A stretch of 64,000 nt of DNA from Xanthomarina arctica. Its GTDB lineage: Bacteria; Bacteroidota; Bacteroidia; Flavobacteriales; Flavobacteriaceae. Of this stretch, positions 27,270 through 35,611 are shown piece by piece (positions within the stretch are counted from its first letter, which is position 1; every line of letters begins with the position of its first letter). The stretch lies in NCBI RefSeq assembly GCF_014638915.1, contig NZ_BMFQ01000001.1, positions 124,001 to 188,000 on the forward strand. The letters run 5' to 3'. Below the pieces are notes generated by a model, which was not told the origin of the DNA, searched no databases, and was given only the letters and a program-made list of their open reading frames with translations. The translations under genes and the position numbers were made by a program.

Positions 27270-28820
27270 ATGATAAAAGAGCTTCAGCTACGTGTTAGTT
27301 TAAAAGAGGAAGAAATTCCAAATATTCTTTTAATAAAATCTGCAAAGAATTTAGATCTCCCAAAAGACCAAATTTCTGGAATTAAGGTGCTTCGTAAATC
27401 TATCGATGCTAGAAAACCTAAAATAATTTTAAATTATAAAGTAGCTGTTTACATAAACGAGCCAGTTCCTGAAACTTCAGAATACACGTTCGATTATGAA
27501 GATGTTTCCAAAGGGAAACCCATTCATATTATTGGTTTTGGCCCTGCAGGAATGTATGCTGCATTGCGATGTATTGAATTAGGTTTTAAACCCATTGTTT
27601 TAGAACGAGGTAAAAATGTGCAAGATAGACGTCGGGATTTAAAAGCCATCAATCAAGATCATTTTGTAAACGAAGATTCCAATTACTGCTTTGGTGAAGG
27701 AGGCGCAGGAACTTATAGCGATGGAAAATTATATACCAGAAGTTTAAAACGTGGAGATGTTCGTAGAATATTTGAAAACCTGGTATTTCATGGTGCTACA
27801 GACCAAATTTTAGTAGATGCACATCCACATATTGGAACCAATAAACTTCCAAAAGTAGTGACGAATATTCGCGAAACCATCTTAAAATATGGTGGCGAAA
27901 TTCATTTTGAAACTCGTGTCACCGATTTTAAAATTAAGAATAATAAAATACAGGCCATTAACTTATTAAATGGGGAAGAACTTCCTGCCAATCGTGTGAT
28001 TCTGGCAACAGGACATTCGGCAAGAGATATTTTTTATCTGTTACATAATAAAAAGATAGCTTTAGAAGCTAAGTCTTTTGCAATGGGGGTTCGTGTGGAA
28101 CATCCACAACATATTATCGATTCCATTCAATATCATTGCTCTGGAGACAGAGACGAATTGCTTCCTCCAGCTTCTTACAGCTTGGTTCAGCAAGTAAATA
28201 ATAGAGGTGTTTATTCATTTTGTATGTGTCCTGGAGGATTTATAGTTCCGGCCGCTACAGATAATGGAGAGGTAGTTGTTAATGGCATGTCACCTTCTAG
28301 ACGAAACAACCTATTTGCAAATTCTGGAATTGTGGTAGAATTAAATGTTGAAAAAGATTTTTATAAATACGAACATTTTGGAGTTTTAAAAGGTCTTGAA
28401 TATCAAAAAGATTTAGAACGTTTAGCTTTTACTGCTGGCGGAAGAACTCAAACAGCCCCTGCCCAAAGATTAACGGACTTTGTTGAAGGTAAATTATCGG
28501 CAGATTTAAATCCCACGTCTTATCAACCAGGATTAAACTCGGCTCCTTTACATTCGTTGTTACCAAAACTTATTGGTGGAAATTTACGTCAAGGTTTTAA
28601 AGCTTTTGGCGATAAAATGAAAGGTTATTATACCTCTGAGGCAAATATCATTGGTGTAGAAAGTAGAACCTCTTCTCCGGTAAGCATTCCTAGAAACGAA
28701 AAATTAGAACATCCAGAAATTGAAGGCCTATTCCCTTGTGGAGAAGGCGGTGGTTATGCCGGTGGTATTGTTTCTGCAGCTATGGATGGCGAACGTTGTG
28801 CTGAAGCGGCGTGTAAATAG
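27270..28820 (+). CDS. FAD-dependent oxidoreductase (COG2509-like)
   Basis: 516 residues. An N-terminal segment of about 85 residues precedes the dinucleotide-binding fold HIIGFGPAGMYAALRCIELG (GxGxxG). Conserved family stretches include CFGEGGAGTYSDGKLYTR and the C-terminal FAD contact LFPCGEGGGYAGGIVSAAMD. The family is annotated as uncharacterised FAD-dependent dehydrogenases; substrate unknown. It starts 26 bp after the preceding terminator, so its promoter must overlap that hairpin region. Confidence 0.88.
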   Translation: MIKELQLRVSLKEEEIPNILLIKSAKNLDLPKDQISGIKVLRKSIDARKPKIILNYKVAVYINEPVPETSEYTFDYEDVSKGKPIHIIGFGPAGMYAALRCIELGFKPIVLERGKNVQDRRRDLKAINQDHFVNEDSNYCFGEGGAGTYSDGKLYTRSLKRGDVRRIFENLVFHGATDQILVDAHPHIGTNKLPKVVTNIRETILKYGGEIHFETRVTDFKIKNNKIQAINLLNGEELPANRVILATGHSARDIFYLLHNKKIALEAKSFAMGVRVEHPQHIIDSIQYHCSGDRDELLPPASYSLVQQVNNRGVYSFCMCPGGFIVPAATDNGEVVVNGMSPSRRNNLFANSGIVVELNVEKDFYKYEHFGVLKGLEYQKDLERLAFTAGGRTQTAPAQRLTDFVEGKLSADLNPTSYQPGLNSAPLHSLLPKLIGGNLRQGFKAFGDKMKGYYTSEANIIGVESRTSSPVSIPRNEKLEHPEIEGLFPCGEGGGYAGGIVSAAMDGERCAEAACK

Positions 28821-28877
28821 AGTTTACAGTATCAACTGAATACTGTAAACTGCGACTGGAAACTAATAATAAATTCC

Positions 28878-28885
28878 TATTTTTG
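28878..28885 (+). promoter_or_regulatory. -7 promoter element for fabD-lspA
   Basis: TATTTTTG, a perfect TAnnTTTG match, is 21 nt upstream of the fabD start. No convincing -33 TTG was found. Confidence 0.5.
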
Positions 28886-28906
28886 CACCATTAAAATTAA
28901 AAACAC

Positions 28907-29800
28907 ATGAACGCATATATATTTCCTGGTCAAGGAGCTCAATTTTCAGGAATGGGTTTAGACCTCTATGAAAACTCATCTCTAGCACAAGAATTATTTG
29001 AACAAGCTAACGAAATTTTAGATTTTTCAATAACAGATATTATGTTTCAAGGTTCTGCTGAGGATCTAAAAGAAACAAAAGTTACTCAACCTGCTATTTT
29101 TTTACATTCGGTAATTTTAGCTAAAATTTTAGGCGATAGTTTTAAACCAGATATGGTTGCAGGGCATTCCCTTGGCGAATTTTCGGCATTAGTAACAAAT
29201 GGCACTTTAACCTTTGAAGATGGTTTGAGATTAGTTTCAAAACGTGCTTTAGCCATGCAAAAAGCTTGTGAACTACAACCAAGTACCATGGCTGCAGTTT
29301 TAGGATTAGAAGACAACATTGTAGAGCAAATATGTGCAAGTACTGAAGGTGTTGTTGTAGCTGCCAACTATAACTGTCCTGGACAACTTGTTATTTCAGG
29401 GGAAGTGGATGCTATTAATAGAGCTTGCGAAAGCTTGAAAGAAGCAGGAGCTAGACGTGCTTTGGTATTGCCAGTTGGTGGTGCTTTTCACTCTCCTTTA
29501 ATGGAACCTGCTCGTGAGGAGCTTGCTGCTGCCATTGAGAATACATTTTTCAACAAACCTAATTGTCCTATATATCAAAATGTAACAGCTTCAGCCGTTT
29601 TAGATGCGGTGCAAATAAAAGCTAATTTAATTTCTCAATTAACTGCCCCTGTAAGATGGACGCAATCCATCCAACAAATGATAACAGATGGAGCTACTTT
29701 ATTTACTGAAGTTGGTCCTGGTAATGTTCTACAAGGTTTAGTCAAGAAAATTAATAGAGAAGCACAAACAGCTTCGGCTACTTATACCAAAGAATCTTAA
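28907..29800 (+). CDS. fabD: malonyl-CoA:ACP S-malonyltransferase
   Basis: 297 residues. It loads malonyl groups onto acyl carrier protein for fatty acid synthesis. The N-terminal FPGQGAQFSGMG and the nucleophile elbow GHSLGEFSALV (active Ser) are present, as are the Arg-containing KRALAMQKA and the catalytic His in GGAFHSPLMEPA. Its stop overlaps the lspA start (TAATG), so the two are translationally coupled. Confidence 0.96.
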   Translation: MNAYIFPGQGAQFSGMGLDLYENSSLAQELFEQANEILDFSITDIMFQGSAEDLKETKVTQPAIFLHSVILAKILGDSFKPDMVAGHSLGEFSALVTNGTLTFEDGLRLVSKRALAMQKACELQPSTMAAVLGLEDNIVEQICASTEGVVVAANYNCPGQLVISGEVDAINRACESLKEAGARRALVLPVGGAFHSPLMEPAREELAAAIENTFFNKPNCPIYQNVTASAVLDAVQIKANLISQLTAPVRWTQSIQQMITDGATLFTEVGPGNVLQGLVKKINREAQTASATYTKES

Positions 29801-30297
29801 TGAAATTATCCAGAAACACGTTAATTGTACTTCTAATAGTTATTAACATTGCTCTAGACCAAATTACTAAGGTTCTTACAAGACTTTATGTAGTTCCCGG
29901 AAGCGAAACCCCAATAATAGGAGATTTTTTCACCTTACATAATGTTGAAAATGCGGGTGCATTTTTAGGAATGGGAAGCGATTTAAATCCAACATTAAGG
30001 CTTATTTTCCTGCTAATCTTACCAATTTTGGTTTTAGGATATGTAACCTATCATATAATTACAAACAAAGAATTAGACAGAATGTCTTTAATAGGATTTT
30101 GTTGTATAGTAGGTGGTGGAATTGCTAATGTATACGATAGAATAGTTTACGGTTCTGTTACAGATTTTTTCCACATAGATTTAGGAGGCGTTTTTAGAAC
30201 AGGTATATTTAATCTTGCAGACATGTCAGTCATGCTAGGACTTGGCCTCTTATTATTTGCAGGTTTCAAGAAAGGAAAAGAAACAAAAAAGGCATAA
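29800..30297 (+). CDS. lspA: lipoprotein signal peptidase (signal peptidase II)
   Basis: 165 residues with four membrane helices. It cleaves prolipoprotein signals ahead of the lipidated Cys. The catalytic aspartates lie in VYDRIVYGSVTDFF and FNLADMSVMLG; HNVENAGAFLGMG is the other conserved motif. The start overlaps the fabD stop. Several lipoproteins in this window (21331, 34276, 50019) would be substrates. Confidence 0.96.
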   Translation: MKLSRNTLIVLLIVINIALDQITKVLTRLYVVPGSETPIIGDFFTLHNVENAGAFLGMGSDLNPTLRLIFLLILPILVLGYVTYHIITNKELDRMSLIGFCCIVGGGIANVYDRIVYGSVTDFFHIDLGGVFRTGIFNLADMSVMLGLGLLLFAGFKKGKETKKA

Positions 30298-30332
30298 AAA
30301 AAGCCTCTTAATTAAGAGGCTTCGATTTTTTT
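30296..30332. terminator. bidirectional terminator between lspA and the convergent small gene
   Basis: A perfect 22-bp palindrome at 30301-30322 (AAGCCTCTTAA and its mirror) with an A run before and a T run after serves both lspA and the convergent gene that ends at 30331. Confidence 0.88.
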
Positions 30333-30522
30333 ATTTTGCTAGATTGCAAGCTTCGCAATCTTTAACTTCACCATAGTAAGTTTCACGATATTTGTGAATT
30401 GTTTTAATAGGAATACTTAGGAAAGCTTTTTGTACATACGTCACTTTTGTGAGCAATTCTCCCATTTTAAGCGTGTATCTTTTTTCTTCCTTTGTTTCTC
30501 TTTTAATTGTAATCAATTTCAT
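30331..30522 (-). CDS. small conserved-looking hypothetical protein (63 aa)
   Basis: 63 residues from the ATG at 30520-30522 (MKLITIKRETKEEKRYTLKM); an ATG five codons earlier is less likely. Basic and soluble, with the C-terminal pattern GEVKDCEACNLAK, whose CxxC pair could bind metal or form a disulfide. It has its own intergenic space and shares a terminator with lspA, which supports a real gene. Function unknown. Confidence 0.65.
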   Translation of the reverse strand: MKLITIKRETKEEKRYTLKMGELLTKVTYVQKAFLSIPIKTIHKYRETYYGEVKDCEACNLAK

Positions 30523-30691
30523 GTTTTCCGTTATCATTTAAGCTACAAAGTTACGGATTAATGAACTAAATTCCAAGAAAGGATTACTAAATACTTGTGA
30601 ATCAATATATTATTTTCAATCCTTCAATGGTTAGGACATATAATTAACAGATTGATAATTTATTTAGCTTATAAATGAATATTCCTAAATA

Positions 30692-31714
30692 TTAGGATTT
30701 TGAGATTTTTTGTTCCCATTTCCAAGTAGAACGCATCGCATCATCAAGAGTCAGTTTAGAAGTCCAACCCAATTCAAGGTTTGCTTTTTTAGTATCTGCA
30801 AAAACTGAAACTACGTCTCCTACTCTTCTTTCAGCAATTTTATAATTTAATTTTTCACCAGAAGCACGCTCAAAAGATTTGATGGCATCCAAAACAGAAC
30901 TTCCTATTCCAGTTCCTAAATTAAAAACTTCAAAATTAGACTTATTGTTTTTTTCCAATAATCTAGTTAAAGCAATAACATGTGCTTTTGCTAAATCTAC
31001 CACATGAATATAATCACGAATACATGTGCCATCTGGGGTTGGATAATCGTCTCCAAAAACAGACAATTGATTTCTTTTCCCTATAGCTGTTTGAGTAATA
31101 AATGGCACTAAGTTTTGTGGTGCACCAAGAGGCAATTCGCCAATAAGAGCTGTTTCATGAGCTCCAATAGGATTAAAATATCTTAAAGAAATGGCATTTA
31201 AATTTTCTGATACCTTGCAAACATCTCGAATGATCTCCTCTCCTATTTGTTTGGTATTTCCATAAGGTGAAATGGCTGGTTTAATTGGCGCATTTTCATT
31301 TATAGGTAATTGATCTGGCTCTCCGTATACAGTACAAGAAGAACTAAATATAAAATTAGAGGCTTCAAAGCTCTTGAACTCTTGAAGCAAATAAATTAAT
31401 GTATTTATGTTATTTTCGTAGTATAATAAAGGTTCTTCAACACTTTCACCTACAGCTTTGCTTGCCGCAAAATGAATAATTCCTTGAATATCTTGATGCT
31501 TTCCAAAAAAATTCTGAACTAAATTTTTGTCTTTTAAATCGAAATTTTCAAACTCAGGTTTTTTACCACTAATTGCAGTAATTCCATCTAAAACACTTAA
31601 TGAAGAATTAGACAAATTATCAATAATAACAACTTCAAATCCTTTGTTCTGAAGTTCAACAACCGTGTGAGACCCAATAAAACCAAGACCTCCTGTAACT
31701 AAAATTTTACCCAT
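30692..31714 (-). CDS. galE: UDP-glucose 4-epimerase
   Basis: 340 residues of the extended SDR family. NAD-binding VTGGLGFIGSHTVVEL, catalytic SSSCTVYG and the YxxxK as SPYGNTKQIGEE, and the family motif LRYFNPIGAHE. It interconverts UDP-glucose and UDP-galactose for polysaccharide synthesis. Its start overlaps the end of the upstream aminotransferase gene by 8 bp. Confidence 0.94.
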   Translation of the reverse strand: MGKILVTGGLGFIGSHTVVELQNKGFEVVIIDNLSNSSLSVLDGITAISGKKPEFENFDLKDKNLVQNFFGKHQDIQGIIHFAASKAVGESVEEPLLYYENNINTLIYLLQEFKSFEASNFIFSSSCTVYGEPDQLPINENAPIKPAISPYGNTKQIGEEIIRDVCKVSENLNAISLRYFNPIGAHETALIGELPLGAPQNLVPFITQTAIGKRNQLSVFGDDYPTPDGTCIRDYIHVVDLAKAHVIALTRLLEKNNKSNFEVFNLGTGIGSSVLDAIKSFERASGEKLNYKIAERRVGDVVSVFADTKKANLELGWTSKLTLDDAMRSTWKWEQKISKS

Positions 31715-32840
31715 TTATAAATTCAATAATTTTAGATGTTATAAATGTAATTTGCTCATCATCCAATTCTGTGTGCATAGGCAAAGAAATAACGTCTTTT
31801 ATTAACTGGTTTGTAACTACAAAATCGGCTTCGTTATAACGGGAATCTTCGTAAGCTTTTTGTTTATGAAGTGGGATTGGATAATAAACACCACAAGGAA
31901 TATCGTTTTTATTTAAAAACTTTACTAGTCCATCTCTATCAACACCATTAAGCTTTAAAGTATATTGATGGTATACATGGTTATCTGGTGCACCATACTC
32001 AAAAGGAGTGGTTATTTTATCGAGACCCTTTAATGCTTCAGTATATTTGTTGGCAGCCTCTCTTCTAGCTTTATTATAACCATCTAAATGTTTCAATTTA
32101 ATATCTAAGACAGCCGCTTGAATGGAATCTAATCTAGAATTTACACCAACAACATCATGATGATAACGTTCGTACATTCCATGATTTACGATACCTCGAA
32201 TGGTATGAGCTAGTTCATCATTATTCGTAAAAATAGCTCCTCCATCTCCATAACCACCTAAATTTTTGGAAGGAAAAAAGGATGTTGATGCCACATCACC
32301 AATAGTTCCAGCTTTAGCTTTTTGACCATTACTAAAAGTATATGTTGCTCCAATGGCTTGGGCATTATCTTCAATAACGAATAAATTATGTTCTTTAGCA
32401 ATGTCCATGATCGCTTCCATGTTAGCCGATTGTCCAAATAAATGCACTGGAACAATAGCTTTTGTTTTTGGCGTAATGGCTTTTTTAATAGCCTCTACAT
32501 CAATGTTGAAATCGTCTGGATTGACATCTACCAAAACGGGTGTAAGTTGCAACAATGCAATAACCTCAACTGTGGCTGCAAAAGTAAAATCGGCTGTTAT
32601 AACCTCATCTCCGGGCTTTAAACCCAGACCCATCATGGCTATTTGCAAAGCGTCTGTTCCATTAGCACATGGAATAACATGCTTGACACCAAGATAATTT
32701 TCAAGATTTTTTTGAAACTCATGAACCTTAGGCCCATTTATGAAAGATGTGTTTTCAATAATTTCCTGAATGGCAGGATTCACAGCATCTTTGATACCTT
32801 TATACTGACCTTTAAGGTCAACCATTTGAATTTTTTTCAT
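31707..32840 (-). CDS. DegT/DnrJ/EryC1/StrS-family PLP aminotransferase
   Basis: 377 residues. PLP-dependent sugar aminotransferase fold: IPCANGTDALQIAMMGLGLK, the phosphate and PLP contact IEDNAQAIGATY, and the Schiff-base lysine in SFFPSKNLGGYGDGG. It probably aminates a nucleotide-linked keto sugar for cell-surface glycans. It overlaps galE and is divergent from the Kdo transferase gene, so the block is envelope glycan related. The exact sugar is unknown. Confidence 0.9.
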   Translation of the reverse strand: MKKIQMVDLKGQYKGIKDAVNPAIQEIIENTSFINGPKVHEFQKNLENYLGVKHVIPCANGTDALQIAMMGLGLKPGDEVITADFTFAATVEVIALLQLTPVLVDVNPDDFNIDVEAIKKAITPKTKAIVPVHLFGQSANMEAIMDIAKEHNLFVIEDNAQAIGATYTFSNGQKAKAGTIGDVASTSFFPSKNLGGYGDGGAIFTNNDELAHTIRGIVNHGMYERYHHDVVGVNSRLDSIQAAVLDIKLKHLDGYNKARREAANKYTEALKGLDKITTPFEYGAPDNHVYHQYTLKLNGVDRDGLVKFLNKNDIPCGVYYPIPLHKQKAYEDSRYNEADFVVTNQLIKDVISLPMHTELDDEQITFITSKIIEFING

Positions 32841-32854
32841 ACACTACGAAATTA

Positions 32855-32862
32855 CAAAATTA
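32855..32862 (-). promoter_or_regulatory. -7 promoter element for the aminotransferase-galE operon
   Basis: Minus-strand TAATTTTG matches TAnnTTTG perfectly, 14 nt upstream of the start codon. No good -33 TTG at the usual distance. Confidence 0.5.
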
Positions 32863-32922
32863 GTAAACGCTAACCAATGAAATTTTGTCAAAGAAGTGTA
32901 TTTTAGCAACAAAGATTTAAAA

Positions 32923-34167
32923 TTGCAGGTAATTTATAATATAAGTATTTACTTAACTCAGTTGGTATTGAAATTTATTTCATTCTTTAACCAGAAACTC
33001 AAACTTGGAGTTCTGGGAAGAAAGGATGCTTTTAAGATCCTGGAAACCCATATTTCACAAACAGACAAAACATTTTGGTTTCATTGTGCTTCTTTAGGTG
33101 AATACGAACAAGGTCTTCCTGTTTTTAAGGAGTTACGAAAAACACATCCTTCACATAAAATAGTTTTAACGTTTTTCTCCCCTTCCGGTTATGAAATTCG
33201 TAAAAACACAGATATTGCAGATGTGGTAGTCTATTTACCATTAGATACCAAAGCCAATGCGAAACGCTTTTTAGATTTAGTTCATCCTGAATTAACCATT
33301 TTTGTGAAATATGATATCTGGCCTAATATTTTAATCGAATTAAAAAAGAGACATCTAAAAGCTATATTAATTTCAGCCTTATTCAGGGAGAATCAGATTT
33401 ATTTTAAGTTTTATGGTGGCTTTATGAAAAAAGCCTTGTTTGCATTTCAACATATATTTACTCAGGATGAAAGCTCTAAAGACTTATTAAAAACGATAGA
33501 TTATAACCATGTTACAGTTTCTGGAGACACTAGGTTTGACCGTGTTTTTAGTCAGTTAGAACAAAATAATCATTTAGGTTTTATTGAACAGTTTAAAGGA
33601 GATAAGCTTTGCTTTGTAGCAGGAAGTACTTGGCCTGAAGACGAAGCGTTTTTAGTGGAATACATCAATTCATTAGAAACAAATACTATAAAGTTTATAA
33701 TAGCACCACACAATATAAAAGCAACTCAAATAAAAAAACTAAAACAATCCATAAATAAAAAAACAGTACTCTTTACTGAAAAGGATTTAAGCACTATTTC
33801 TTCGCATCAAGTGCTCATTTTAGACACCATTGGACTACTTACTAAGGTTTACAGCTATGCAAATTTAGCATATGTGGGTGGAGCAGTAGGTAAAACAGGA
33901 CTTCATAACACCTTGGAACCTGCCGTTTTTGGAATCCCAATAATTATTGGCGAAAATTATAACAAGTTTCCTGAAGCAAAATTTATGATAAAAAACCAAG
34001 GAATGTTTACAATTAAAAACACAAAAGAATTAACACAGACTATTGACAATCTGCGTAATAGCCCAAAATCTATAAAAACTGCAGGCGAGGCCAATTTAAA
34101 TTATATTAAAAATAATCGAGGTGCCGTAATCCAAATCCTATCTTTCATTCGTACATATGAAGATTAA
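32923..34167 (+). CDS. waaA: 3-deoxy-D-manno-octulosonic acid (Kdo) transferase
   Basis: 414 residues from a TTG at 32923. The family normally begins with a short membrane segment followed by the Asn-Pro/Lys-rich stretch, which fits QVIYNISIYLTQLVLKF here. A GTG at 32896 overlaps a -7-like element (TATTTTAG, 32899-32906) and would lie upstream of the transcript. It transfers Kdo from CMP-Kdo to lipid A precursor at the inner membrane. Motifs: FHCASLGEYEQGLPVF, KYDIWPNILIELKKR, AYVGGAVGKTGLHNTLEPA and FGIPIIIGENYNKFPEA (GT-B fold). Confidence 0.88.
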   Translation: MQVIYNISIYLTQLVLKFISFFNQKLKLGVLGRKDAFKILETHISQTDKTFWFHCASLGEYEQGLPVFKELRKTHPSHKIVLTFFSPSGYEIRKNTDIADVVVYLPLDTKANAKRFLDLVHPELTIFVKYDIWPNILIELKKRHLKAILISALFRENQIYFKFYGGFMKKALFAFQHIFTQDESSKDLLKTIDYNHVTVSGDTRFDRVFSQLEQNNHLGFIEQFKGDKLCFVAGSTWPEDEAFLVEYINSLETNTIKFIIAPHNIKATQIKKLKQSINKKTVLFTEKDLSTISSHQVLILDTIGLLTKVYSYANLAYVGGAVGKTGLHNTLEPAVFGIPIIIGENYNKFPEAKFMIKNQGMFTIKNTKELTQTIDNLRNSPKSIKTAGEANLNYIKNNRGAVIQILSFIRTYED

Positions 34168-34209
34168 TCTCCGGGTTGAAATAAATTATGTTAAAAAATG
34201 TTAACACAT

Positions 34210-34242
34210 TTGTAAAAGTTTAACAATTAGTTATTAAATTCG
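34210..34242 (+). promoter_or_regulatory. candidate promoter of the alanine-rich lipoprotein gene
   Basis: TTG (34210-34212), a 22-nt spacer, then TAAATTCG (34235-34242), one base off TAnnTTTG, about 33 nt upstream of the start codon. Confidence 0.45.
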
Positions 34243-34275
34243 CCGCATTGATTTTTAACACTAAAACCTTACCTA

Positions 34276-34605
34276 ATGAAAAAATTATTATTTAGTACTG
34301 TACTATTATTATGTTTAAGTTTAACTTTCACTTCTTGTAGAGACACAAAAGCTGAAGATGTAACTGAAGAAGCTACTGAAGATGCGGCTAACGCAATGGA
34401 AGATGCTGCTGATGCTATGGAAGACGCTGCTGATGCAACTGAAGAAGCTGCTGACAATGCTATGGATGCTGCACAAGATGCTGCTGATGCAACTGGAGAA
34501 GCTATTGAAAATGCTGCTGATGCAACTGGTGAAGCTGTAAAAGACGCTGCTCATGCAACTGAAAAAGCTGCAACTGATGCTGCTAATGCAGTTAAAGGTA
34601 ACTAA
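34276..34605 (+). CDS. alanine-rich lipoprotein with 7- and 11-residue helical repeats
   Basis: 109 residues. The signal peptide ends in a lipobox (LCLSLTFTSC), so it should be lipid-anchored. The rest is built almost wholly of Ala, Asp, Glu and Thr in tandem repeats: seven-residue units EDAANAM, EDAADAM, EDAADAT, then eleven-residue units DAADATGEAIE, NAADATGEAVK, DAAHATEKAAT. The pattern predicts a long amphipathic helix like those of LEA or apolipoprotein-type proteins. It has its own promoter and terminator. Function unknown. Open frames on the opposite strand here are repeat shadows. Confidence 0.82.
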   Translation: MKKLLFSTVLLLCLSLTFTSCRDTKAEDVTEEATEDAANAMEDAADAMEDAADATEEAADNAMDAAQDAADATGEAIENAADATGEAVKDAAHATEKAATDAANAVKGN

Positions 34606-34629
34606 TACAATACTACTTTAAAATAGTAT

Positions 34630-34662
34630 AAGACTCTCAATAACTTGAGGGTCTTTTTTTTT
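34630..34662 (+). terminator. terminator after the alanine-rich lipoprotein gene
   Basis: Arms AAGACTCTCAA (34630-34640) and TTGAGGGTCTT (34645-34655) pair at 10 of 11 positions around TAAC, followed by a run of T to 34662. Confidence 0.85.
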
Positions 34663-34671
34663 GCATAGAGT

Positions 34672-34714
34672 TGACATATATCATAGCTTCTAGTTCTTTT
34701 TTTTAATAAATTTA
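34672..34714 (+). promoter_or_regulatory. FNR-like box and -7 element upstream of a stress-protein gene
   Basis: TGAC-ATAT-ATCA (34672-34683), a 23-nt gap, then TAAATTTA (34707-34714), one base off TAnnTTTG. One of seven promoters in the window with this exact geometry. Confidence 0.7.
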
Positions 34715-34734
34715 TGTTTCATAAACTTTACGCA

Positions 34735-35574
34735 ATGAAACAGATTCTATTATTAACAGACTTTTCTGCAAACTCTAAAAATGCTATTACTTATGCTTTA
34801 CAGCTATTTGAAAAGCAAGCATGTCACTTTTTAATCTTACACATTCCTACGAAATCTATTTATTCTACTAGCGATTTAATGACTATTGGAAATAACAGCA
34901 TTTACGATTCTTTAGTTAAAAAAGCTGAAAAAAAATTAGATAAATTTGTAAAAACTCTTGAAGCCACTTCAAATAATAAACATGCTACTTTTGAAGCGAT
35001 TGTAGATTATGATATGCTTACAGATTCTGTGAACCAAATAATAAAGTCTAAAAAAATTGATTTAATTGTCATGGGAACAAATGGCGTAACTGGAGCAAAA
35101 GAAGTTGTTTTTGGAAGTAACACTATAAATGTTATAAGAAAAGTAGCATGTACAACTCTAGTTATACCTAAAGGTTTTAAGTATAAAACCCCTAAAGAAC
35201 TATTTCTTCCATTAGACGTATATGACTCATTAAATAGCGAATCCTTTTTAAAATTAAAGAGATTCGCTAAAAAGTTCAATGCATCCTTTAACATTATGCG
35301 TATTATAGAAAATAGTGTGGTTTCTGAAACCGAAAAAACAGATCGAGAACACATAAATACACATCTTAACGACATAACTCACGCCTATCTTTTAGTAAAA
35401 AACATAAGATTAGATCAGGCTATTAACCAATATTTAGAAACCCATGAAAAAATGGACATGTTGACGCTACTTGTTCAGAAAGAATCTGCTTTCGAACGTT
35501 TCTTAACTGGTTCAGACACTAAAAAAATAAGTCAAAATTTAAAAGTCCCTTTGCTTATATTGCATAGCCAGTAA
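34735..35574 (+). CDS. universal stress protein, tandem two-domain (UspA family)
   Basis: 279 residues from the ATG at 34735 (MKQILLLTDFSANSKNAI), the start shared with the other three stress proteins here; an in-frame ATG seven codons earlier is rejected. The N-terminal Usp domain has the ATP-binding pattern G-2X-G-9X-G-S as MGTNGVTGAKEVVFGS. The C-terminal domain (from about residue 145) is divergent and lacks it. Cytoplasmic stress factor, probably ATP-binding. A putative FNR-like promoter lies upstream. It converges with the beta-CASP operon. Confidence 0.9.
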   Translation: MKQILLLTDFSANSKNAITYALQLFEKQACHFLILHIPTKSIYSTSDLMTIGNNSIYDSLVKKAEKKLDKFVKTLEATSNNKHATFEAIVDYDMLTDSVNQIIKSKKIDLIVMGTNGVTGAKEVVFGSNTINVIRKVACTTLVIPKGFKYKTPKELFLPLDVYDSLNSESFLKLKRFAKKFNASFNIMRIIENSVVSETEKTDREHINTHLNDITHAYLLVKNIRLDQAINQYLETHEKMDMLTLLVQKESAFERFLTGSDTKKISQNLKVPLLILHSQ

Positions 35575-35611
35575 TTTTATCAATTAAATATTCGATTTAG
35601 TTTAACTTCTT

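Noticed and set aside
32896-32922. GTG start for the Kdo transferase
   Set aside because: It overlaps a likely -7 element, and the family N-terminus fits the TTG at 32923 better.
34321-34554. Ser/Ile-rich open frames opposite the alanine-rich lipoprotein gene
   Set aside because: Reverse complements of the GCT/GAT repeat codons; the plus-strand frame has a signal peptide, lipobox, promoter and terminator.
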